Source of the DNA: Nitrospirota bacterium
Lineage (GTDB): Bacteria > Nitrospirota > Thermodesulfovibrionia > UBA6902
Assembly (NCBI GenBank): GCA_016215115.1
Contig: JACRLN010000012.1
Location: forward strand, 62,001-126,000
DNA: 64,000 nt
Direction: 5' to 3'
Below, piece after piece: positions 7,825 to 14,563 of this stretch; within the stretch, counting starts at the first letter, position 1; every line of letters starts with the position of its first letter. The notes below the pieces were generated by a model that was given only the letters and a program-made list of their open reading frames with translations, was not told where the DNA came from and made no database searches. The translations under genes were made by a program, and so were the position numbers.

Positions 7825-9636
7825 TTATCCCTGGATACAGTCGAAGTGTCTGATGTTGCCGTCATAATCGCCTGATATTATTTCAATTATTCCGTTATTC
7901 ATGATCAGGAAGGGAGAACTGTGGTTTTGCATTCTGATCTCATGGAGAAAATCTCTTTCAAGAAAAACAAGGTTATTGAGATCAATGGAAGATTTGTCCC
8001 CCTCATGCAATTGCGCGATATATGTTCTTATCTTCCCGTCCTCCTGGCCGACAAAAAGATAAAGAGTGTTTTTATCCCTGATAACAGCCGGTGTTGAAAA
8101 ACCTTTGACCTGTATATTATCGAACAGCCCTGTAAGCGGTTCCCATACAGGCAGACCGTCAATTATTTCTTTAATTTTATATACATAAATTTTTCCGTCA
8201 TCGGCGCCTGTGAGAAGCTCCCATTTCCCGTCATTATCAATATCATAAATGGCTGGGGTGCTGTGATATTTTTTCCGCAAACCTTTAAAAAATTTTTTTT
8301 CTTCCCTCCATGAAGGTATATCTGCCGAACCGTAGTTAATAAATGCCTTTATATCGCCGTTGCTTTCTCCGGTAATAAGGAGGTCCTTACCGTTCCAATC
8401 CGTAAAAACTCCGCGTGAAAATCCCGATACCTTTATATTACCAAGATATCCTTTTCTCTCTTTCCAGGGCAGTTGCCCGGGTTCATTTCTAAACTCATAA
8501 AGCCTTAATTTGCCATCCATATTTCCGACAACCATATAAAGCCTGTTTCCAATAAAAGACATTGTCGGGGCGCAGGCAGGACCTGCAAATATCCTGTTGT
8601 TGAATAATTCCTGGTTTTTTTCCCAAATGGTGAAATCTTTCTTCTTGTTTTCATAATATGTAAGGACGCCGTCTCCGTCAGCCAGTACAAGGTCGAAACG
8701 GGTCTTGTCGAGAAGATTAGTAAAGGCCGGAGATAAAAACCTCTTTGCAGACAGATCAGCCGTTATATTTTTTGCTGAAATCTTATTATTCCCTTTTTCT
8801 AATTCAAACATGTAAAGCTTTCCCAATGAAGTTCCTATTGTCAGAATAACCTTGTCTTTCAATTTTAAAGCAGAAGGAACAGCATACTTATCAAAGGACT
8901 TTTTAAGCAGAATAGACTTGTCACGTACAAACCTGATGTTCTTACCGGTCGAAATATTTTTAAAAAAGAATATCTCCCCTTCGGAGTTGCCTGCTATTAT
9001 GTCGGGGATTCCGTCAAAATTGTAATCAACTATTGTTACAGCTGCGTCATTCCCGATTTTTATATCCGTCCCCTCAAGCTTCACCCATTTTGGAGCATCC
9101 ATTGAACCGGAATTTTTAAAAAACAAAAGCCTGCCGGAATCAGATGAAAAACCGCCGGTGCCGACAACGATTTCCACCTTTCCATCCCTGTCAATATCAC
9201 CAACCGCAGGATCTGAAAAGGCGCCTGTGCTGATGCCGTCGAAATATCCTTCTACAGGCTTCCAGTAACGTACTTGGGCATCTCCCGAATTCTGGTATAA
9301 ATAAAGCAACCCGTTTTTACCGCCAACTATCATATCTGCCAAGCCGTCGCCGTTCATATCAAAAAACGCGGGCTTGATAAAAGGAATAACCTTCATACCG
9401 CTTATATTGAAATTTGTGTCCGTATTCTCCTCACAGCGCATTGTGCGGATTTTGTCGGACTTTTTATCTTCTTGCGCTATTTCTTCTTTTTTAGGTGATC
9501 CCGTCTTTTTTTCAGCTTCCGTTTCCTTTTTAACAGGAACTGAAACCGTGGGTCTTTCTTTTTGTACGGCACATGAGGCGATAAAGACAGCGGCGAGAAG
9601 AAAGATGAAATGCTTATATTCTGAAATCTTCAACAT
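7825..9636 (-). CDS. FG-GAP/VCBS-repeat lipoprotein
   Basis: The 603-residue protein has a lipoprotein signal (FIFLLAAVFIASC) with the lipidated Cys at about residue 22, then a charged low-complexity stretch (KKETEAEKKTGSPKKEE) and a beta-propeller. Calcium-loop repeats DMNGDGLAD, DIDRDGKVE, DYNFDGIPD and DIDNDGKWE mark successive FG-GAP/VCBS blades. It is probably an outer-membrane or periplasmic binding or scaffold protein. It sits downstream of ompA on the same strand but is separated from it by a terminator. Confidence 0.85.
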   Translation of the reverse strand: MLKISEYKHFIFLLAAVFIASCAVQKERPTVSVPVKKETEAEKKTGSPKKEEIAQEDKKSDKIRTMRCEENTDTNFNISGMKVIPFIKPAFFDMNGDGLADMIVGGKNGLLYLYQNSGDAQVRYWKPVEGYFDGISTGAFSDPAVGDIDRDGKVEIVVGTGGFSSDSGRLLFFKNSGSMDAPKWVKLEGTDIKIGNDAAVTIVDYNFDGIPDIIAGNSEGEIFFFKNISTGKNIRFVRDKSILLKKSFDKYAVPSALKLKDKVILTIGTSLGKLYMFELEKGNNKISAKNITADLSAKRFLSPAFTNLLDKTRFDLVLADGDGVLTYYENKKKDFTIWEKNQELFNNRIFAGPACAPTMSFIGNRLYMVVGNMDGKLRLYEFRNEPGQLPWKERKGYLGNIKVSGFSRGVFTDWNGKDLLITGESNGDIKAFINYGSADIPSWREEKKFFKGLRKKYHSTPAIYDIDNDGKWELLTGADDGKIYVYKIKEIIDGLPVWEPLTGLFDNIQVKGFSTPAVIRDKNTLYLFVGQEDGKIRTYIAQLHEGDKSSIDLNNLVFLERDFLHEIRMQNHSSPFLIMNNGIIEIISGDYDGNIRHFDCIQG

Positions 9637-9650
9637 GTTAATAAAAAGAT

Positions 9651-9686
9651 ACGGCAGAAGTTGAAACTTTCTTCAACTTCTGCCGT
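9651..9686 (-). terminator. Rho-independent terminator after ompA
   Basis: A perfect 15-bp stem has arms 9651-9665 and 9672-9686 and a six-base loop. On the minus strand it is followed by ATCTTTTTATT. It lies just after the ompA stop and just before the lipoprotein start, so it separates the two genes. Confidence 0.85.
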
Positions 9687-9731
9687 TAGATCCGTCAATT
9701 AAAATTTACAAAGCACTTCTCTATTATACGC

Positions 9732-10790
9732 TTAATTCGTAATTACAACAAAGTGTACCCTTCTGTTGGTCTTAGCCTCTGTTGAGTTTTTGTTCTTTGG
9801 TGTAGGGATTTCAGGCATGGCCAGCCTCGTTTCACCATAAGCGATTGTGGTCATGCTATCTGGAGATATGCCCCCTTCCTTCATCAGATACTCCTTAACG
9901 GCATTTGCCCTTCTTTCGCTCAATCTGAGGTTGTAATCATCCTGCCCGTGTGCACAGGTATGCCCTTCTATACGGACTTTGATCCCGGGATTTTCTTTCA
10001 TGGACTGTATATTCTTTTTCAGTATTCCCTTCGCTTCCTCTGTTAGAGTCGCCTTATCAAAATCAAAATGAATATCCTCAAGTACAACAACCTTCGTCTC
10101 CTTTACAGGCGGCGGCGGTGGTGGTGCAACAGGTGCAGGAGGCGGTGGTGGTGCAACAGGTGCAGGAGGCGGCGGTGGTGGTGCAACAGGTTCCGGGGCT
10201 TTAGGCTGAGGAGCAACCGGTTCTGGTGCAGGCGCCGGAACTGCCTTTTTCTCCCCTCCGAATAAAAATGTAAGCCCTACTGTATAAATTACATTATATT
10301 TTGGATCATCTGTAATAATATGCCTGATGTCACCGCGAATTGCTAAATTCTCTGTTAAAAAATACTTGATGCCGGCTCCGTAATTAAATAAAGGGTCCGA
10401 CCCTCTTTCATCAGTATCACCAGAAATTCTGACTGCTCCCACACCTGCAGAAAGATAGGGAACCAGTTTTTTCTCAGGCATAAAATGATAGATAGCATCC
10501 AGCCGGTAAAGATATGCCTTTACATCTTCTCCGTCTGAAGAGTCTGCATTTGAATCTGTATCAACATAATTAAAATTACCTTCAACTCCCCAATTTTCAG
10601 TAAAATTATAACCCAATCCTATTCCATAAGTTATGTCATTCTCAATATGCTGACCTCCCTGAAAAACATAACCTCCTATGTTAGGATTGAGGGAAACCGA
10701 TCCTTGCCTGATCTGGCTCATTCCGTTTACTGCAAAAAAAGTCAGCAAGAATACCATTGCTAAAGCACCGCACTTCATAATACTTTTCAT
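9732..10790 (-). CDS. OmpA-family outer membrane protein
   Basis: I start the gene at the ATG at 10790 (MKSIMKCGALAMVFLLTFF), not at the ORF-track start, because a signal peptide begins there and AAGGAAA lies just upstream. The 352-residue product has an eight-strand beta-barrel-like domain (NITYGIGLGYNFTENWGVEG and later strands), a proline-rich linker of PVAPPPPPPA repeats, and a C-terminal OmpA domain. That domain shows IHFDFDKATLTEEA, IEGHTCAHGQDDYN and LSERRANAVKEYL and binds peptidoglycan. It tethers the outer membrane to the wall. The linker is encoded by a GGTGGTGC-type tandem repeat that may vary in length. Confidence 0.9.
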   Translation of the reverse strand: MKSIMKCGALAMVFLLTFFAVNGMSQIRQGSVSLNPNIGGYVFQGGQHIENDITYGIGLGYNFTENWGVEGNFNYVDTDSNADSSDGEDVKAYLYRLDAIYHFMPEKKLVPYLSAGVGAVRISGDTDERGSDPLFNYGAGIKYFLTENLAIRGDIRHIITDDPKYNVIYTVGLTFLFGGEKKAVPAPAPEPVAPQPKAPEPVAPPPPPPAPVAPPPPPAPVAPPPPPPVKETKVVVLEDIHFDFDKATLTEEAKGILKKNIQSMKENPGIKVRIEGHTCAHGQDDYNLRLSERRANAVKEYLMKEGGISPDSMTTIAYGETRLAMPEIPTPKNKNSTEAKTNRRVHFVVITN

Positions 10791-11105
10791 GTAAATTTTC
10801 CTTTCTTTTTTTATGATCTCAACACATGGTTGCTGTTTAAAGATTTCTTTCGTACTACTATAAAAAAATACTGCATACAAATTCAGTCGTTATAGTTATT
10901 TCTTGAATGGCTTCTTTAAAGTTCTTTAACCCTTGACAATAATTTAAGAAGCTTTTTTAAATGTACTTCAGTTAAGATTTTCCTGAAAATTATTAGATTG
11001 CTTATATCTTTTATCATAAAAAAATATCTTTGTCAAAAAAAACTCAGAATATATTATTCTCATTTACAAGCTATAATATGGGTACTTATAGTATTGGAAG
11101 GAACC
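10791..11105. other. Divergent intergenic region between ompA and the DUF3786 gene
   Basis: This 315-base AT-rich gap should carry the promoters of both genes. On the plus strand I see TTGACA at 10933-10938 with a poor -10 (TTTAAA) 17 bases on, and a TATAAT at 11072-11077 without a clear -35. The ORF track extends the plus gene back into this stretch, but that part is not protein-like. I see no RNA gene. Confidence 0.4.
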
Positions 11106-11855
11106 ATGAATCCTCTCGATGTTTATAAAAAACTCCCCCGCAAGAACTGCGGAAAATGTTCTGCGGGAACCTGCATGGCTTTCGCAGTTCAATTTTTGAG
11201 GAAGATGATTTTAACATCTGAATGCACTGAACTCGATGAGCAGGGTAAGCAGGAAATCGATGTCATGCTGTCTGACACCGGCGACTGGATGGAAAGACGG
11301 CTTCAGGAGCTTTTCAATGAGATATCACGGATAAATTTTTCGAATGTTGCAGAGGGCCTCGGGGCAGTTGCTGAAGGTGATTTTCTGAAAATCCGGTACA
11401 TGGGAAAAGATGTAGTCGTCACCCCTTCAGAGTTTAAGGAAGAATTAACTATTTGGGACAAGCTCCTCATTCTTATGTATATAAAAAATGCGGGGAGTAG
11501 TCTCCTTTCAGGCAAGTGGGTTGCGTTCAGAGATTTGAAAGACGGATTAATCCGTGCGGAAAGTTTTCACGAAGCGTGTGAACTGTCTCTTGCAAGGATG
11601 TTCGGTAATAATCCGGATGGCTTTCTTCAGAAATTGACCGTATTGGGAGCACAGGATATATCAGGTTTTTCAGCTAAACACAGCCTCGTAGTTTATCCCC
11701 TGCCTAAAATCCCCTTTCTTGTCCTTCTCTGGCCGGGGGATGAGGAGTTTGAACCTGACTGCAAGATACTCTTTGATTCTACAGTGACGGAGTTTCTTGA
11801 CGTTGAGGCGCTGCTTTATTTGGGAATGGCACTGGTCAGGGCACTGAAGATCTGA
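11106..11855 (+). CDS. DUF3786 protein with N-terminal Fe-S-type cysteine motif
   Basis: I take the start as the ATG at 11106 (MNPLDVYKKLPRKNCGKC), preceded by GGAAGGA; the first 36 residues of the ORF-track version lack this support. The 249-residue protein opens with CGKCSAGTCMAFA, a Cys-x2-Cys-x4-Cys pattern shared with the 4Fe-4S domain of corrinoid Fe-S proteins. The DUF3786 body follows, including a long stretch up to the C-terminal YLGMALVRALKI. It may bind a cluster and act in anaerobic C1 or corrinoid metabolism, but no partner gene is nearby. Function is inferred. Confidence 0.75.
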   Translation: MNPLDVYKKLPRKNCGKCSAGTCMAFAVQFLRKMILTSECTELDEQGKQEIDVMLSDTGDWMERRLQELFNEISRINFSNVAEGLGAVAEGDFLKIRYMGKDVVVTPSEFKEELTIWDKLLILMYIKNAGSSLLSGKWVAFRDLKDGLIRAESFHEACELSLARMFGNNPDGFLQKLTVLGAQDISGFSAKHSLVVYPLPKIPFLVLLWPGDEEFEPDCKILFDSTVTEFLDVEALLYLGMALVRALKI

Positions 11856-11877
11856 CTAAAGAAAAATCGGCGCATAC

Positions 11878-13203
11878 TTACCTTTCCAATTTTTTCTGAA
11901 TGTCAGCAACAGGGGTGAAGATGAACTTCTTGCCCTCTTTTCGCATCTCAAGTAGTCCCATATCTCTCAGGCCGAGCAAATCCGTGCGCGCAGTCTGATA
12001 CGTCACACCATGAATGTTGGAGTGAGTCTCTATCGTAAAAAGCTCTTGAGGCTTTTCAATCGCATCGGCAAGCAGTGTGCGCTGCCTCAGGTTTAATCCC
12101 GGGTAACTCGCGGCAAAACGGAATGCATGTCTTTTTTCTTTCTGTTTTCTTTCAATGTATTCATTTAGTTTCTCTATCGCCTTATGTATTGCCTTGAGGT
12201 TATATACGATGAAGTATGTGGCGTCGTTATCATCGATTTCGGAATAAAGAAATGATCTGTAGTACTGGGTCCGCGCGCTAAGGATCGCGGTGGACACCGA
12301 AAGGTATTCGAAAAGCCAATAACGGTTCTTGAGCATGTACCAATAAAAGAGCGCCCTTGCAGTACGTCCATTGCCGTCCATGAAAGGATGCACATATGCA
12401 ACCCAGAAATGAAGCAGTATCCCCTTTACAATAGGATTGACAAATTCGTCCTCCCTGTCGCTGTTTGCATAATCGCAAAGCCCTTTCATCAGAGCGTGTA
12501 CAGCATCTGCCTTGGGCGGGACATGGAGAACTGTTTGCACGTCACTGTCAAAAACATGTATCTCTTCGTCATCAGGAGTTCTGAATCTGCCTGCCCATGA
12601 TGGGTCATCAAGAGTATTAACGGTCATGCCGGCGTGAATATTTTGTATCAGCTCTATCGAAAGCGGCTCGGCCAAATGCTTCTTTATCATCTGCATCGAC
12701 AGATAATTATTGTATATCATTTGCTCCGAGCGGTCCTTCGGTTTTCTGCCTGTCCTGAGCATTTCTTTAGCAACAACCCTTGTGGTGACCGCACCCTCGA
12801 TCTGACTTGAGGATATTGCCTCATCAACTAATGACCTGATTAAATATCTCCGCTTTTCGTCGGCATGCACCGATGGGTCATCTACAAGAATAGACCCGCC
12901 TGCCTGCTGGTCTATAAAATGACTTTCCCGAAGTATACAATCCGGAAGCCAGTAACCAAATGGATTCCCTTTTGAATCAGTAAGAGCTATATATCTTGTT
13001 TGAACAACTCTCGACAATTTAAGTATGACCCATGCCGCCTCGGTTGTTACACCTTCCGGCACAGGTTGGTGCTTCAGTTCATCCCAATACATATATTCGC
13101 TGTTTGCCTTTTTAACTAAATCCTTAGTCTTACGCGCCAGATCAGGAGTTATAGGTTGTTCTAATATTCCGTCACAAGATGGCGCCTTTTCCGGTATTTT
13201 CAA
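11878..13203 (-). CDS. Fic-family AMPylase with inhibitory helix and winged-helix tail
   Basis: The 441-residue protein carries the Fic core motif HPFMDGNGRTARALFYW, which matches HxFx(D/E)GNGRxxR, so transfer of AMP or another nucleotide moiety is expected. N-terminal to it, SSQIEG matches the S/TxxxE(G/N) inhibitory motif, which makes this a self-restrained class II Fic protein. The last 80 residues look like a winged-helix DNA-binding domain (THSNIHGVTYQTARTDLLGL). The start is TTG at 13203, eight bases after GGAGGT. The palindrome cluster directly upstream suggests autoregulation through the winged helix. The target protein is unknown. Confidence 0.9.
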   Translation of the reverse strand: MKIPEKAPSCDGILEQPITPDLARKTKDLVKKANSEYMYWDELKHQPVPEGVTTEAAWVILKLSRVVQTRYIALTDSKGNPFGYWLPDCILRESHFIDQQAGGSILVDDPSVHADEKRRYLIRSLVDEAISSSQIEGAVTTRVVAKEMLRTGRKPKDRSEQMIYNNYLSMQMIKKHLAEPLSIELIQNIHAGMTVNTLDDPSWAGRFRTPDDEEIHVFDSDVQTVLHVPPKADAVHALMKGLCDYANSDREDEFVNPIVKGILLHFWVAYVHPFMDGNGRTARALFYWYMLKNRYWLFEYLSVSTAILSARTQYYRSFLYSEIDDNDATYFIVYNLKAIHKAIEKLNEYIERKQKEKRHAFRFAASYPGLNLRQRTLLADAIEKPQELFTIETHSNIHGVTYQTARTDLLGLRDMGLLEMRKEGKKFIFTPVADIQKKLER

Positions 13204-13218
13204 TGTGTTACCTCCAAA

Positions 13219-13339
13219 TACTAATTTGACATTAATTAGTAGAAAATTAGTAGTTATTCGTATAAATGTAACTACTAATAAATTTTATATTAGTAGTTAC
13301 ATTATGTCAAGCTCTTACTAATTTTACAATATTTAGTAG
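13219..13339. promoter_or_regulatory. Operator cluster upstream of fic: repeated TACTAAT/ATTAGTA
   Basis: A perfect 16-bp inverted repeat (arms 13265-13280 and 13288-13303, seven-base spacer) is built on GTAACTACTAATA. The same core recurs at about 13219 and 13316 as TACTAAT, at 13235 and 13246 as ATTAGTA, and as TTAGTAG at 13333. At least six half sites therefore fall within 121 bases ending near the Fic ribosome-binding site. Repeat density and position point to a transcription-factor operator array. Confidence 0.7.
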
Positions 13340-13496
13340 ATTGTGCTTTGGGGTTGTTGCTTTTTGATGTGCGTATCGCTTTGCTAAGCAGTCATTCTGT
13401 ACTTGAGGCGGAATACAGTCCTTTTGAACTTCCGCGCTTATGCTTTATTTGCCATTGACAACCGGAGGTCTTTAAGGATTCGGCAATATTATTATC

Positions 13497-13865
13497 TTAG
13501 CCATACGCAAAAAGATAAGCTCTGACACAAATAATCACATAATCCCCGATCAGATTATCGAGTTTAGTACCCAGTGGAACCGGATTTTTCTTTGAAAGGG
13601 TTTTGACTTGAATCAGAACCTTTCGTAATGCGTTCTGACTATACAATAGAATATCTATTCCCTTAGCATTTCTTGCAGTGGGCATCACATTCCATCCAAA
13701 CAAGGAAAGCTTGTAGCACACGTAGTAAAGACCAATATTGCCAATAGTCTGACTCGTTACAATATTCATAGGAAACTTAGTCCTCATTCTAGTCATTTTA
13801 TCTTTATGCCGAACAGATATTCGACGGAAAGATTGATATTGAATATGCCTCCTATTGCATAGCAC
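13497..13865 (-). CDS. Possible truncated PD-(D/E)XK-like protein
   Basis: Up to 122 residues; an internal start such as MNIVTSQTIGNIG is more likely than the first Met. GIDILLYSQN followed by VLIQVKTLSKK gives an Asp...Gln-x-Lys pattern typical of restriction-endonuclease-like folds, preceded by a helix (GNIGLYYVCYKLSLFGWNVMP). The protein stops abruptly after YVIICVRAYLFAYG, where related proteins would continue, so it may be a 3'-truncated remnant. No frameshifted continuation was obvious downstream. It lies in an AT-rich stretch next to fic. Confidence 0.5.
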   Translation of the reverse strand: MLCNRRHIQYQSFRRISVRHKDKMTRMRTKFPMNIVTSQTIGNIGLYYVCYKLSLFGWNVMPTARNAKGIDILLYSQNALRKVLIQVKTLSKKNPVPLGTKLDNLIGDYVIICVRAYLFAYG

Positions 13866-13996
13866 AATATTGAAAAATATTTATATCGAAGAGCGTAAAA
13901 TAAGTTTACTTAAGGGCAGGAGAGAAAGGCAAGAATAAAATTAAATGATTTGGCATTACTTATGAACTACTTATTAATAGCATGAAGTATTTAAAG

Positions 13997-14542
13997 CTAT
14001 TCCTTCTTCGTCCCCACGAACATGTCTTTCTTGTCCCCGAAGAAGACATTAAATGTAGTGAGTGAGCCATAACAGCGTGATATGTATTGCTGGAGATTTA
14101 CCTTTTCACTATCTGTAAGTTTTTCAGAAGCATTAATATTCTGCTCAAGGACCCGGAGTTGATTGCGGACCATAATGATTTTATGGAAAAAGGTTTCGAT
14201 GGGTACAGACTTTTCCTGCATCCCTTCTTTACCGGGTTTCAGGACCAGCTCCCCCCCAATCCATTTATCAACTATGGCAGTTACACCTATTAACCCTTCT
14301 TCCAGTAAAACCTCGCGAATGGCGTCTTTTAATGCATTGATATCCATACCTTGCTCCTCTGTACATTGTTCCCGCTGTTGATCCGGCGGATCGGACAATT
14401 CGGTTTCCGCTTCTGTTTCCGTAAAATATTTCACGCCGGCCTTAATAAAGTTCACAACTAAACGCTCATTCTCTATATGAACTACTTTGCCGGTCCCGAA
14501 GATCTTATGATAGACAACTCTTCCGGTGTAAAACTCTTCCAT
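13997..14542 (-). CDS. Hypothetical protein with N-terminal SH3-like fold
   Basis: A 181-residue protein. The first 45 residues (GRVVYHKIFGTGKVVHIE, then LVVNFIKAGVKYF) resemble the small beta-barrel found at the UvrD C-terminus and in CarD-like or DUF3553 proteins. A variable acidic linker follows, then a mostly helical region (DINALKDAIREVLLEEG, FFHKIIMVRNQLRVLEQNI). No enzyme motif is visible. It starts 22 bases upstream of the next minus-strand gene's end and may be the last gene of that operon. Function unknown; a nucleic-acid-associated role is only suggested by the N-terminal fold. Confidence 0.7.
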   Translation of the reverse strand: MEEFYTGRVVYHKIFGTGKVVHIENERLVVNFIKAGVKYFTETEAETELSDPPDQQREQCTEEQGMDINALKDAIREVLLEEGLIGVTAIVDKWIGGELVLKPGKEGMQEKSVPIETFFHKIIMVRNQLRVLEQNINASEKLTDSEKVNLQQYISRCYGSLTTFNVFFGDKKDMFVGTKKE

Positions 14543-14563
14543 AAAATTTTACTTCCTGCCTCT

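Noticed and set aside
10068-10265. Arg/Trp-rich 65-residue ORF
   Set aside because: Antisense of the proline-rich linker repeat of ompA.
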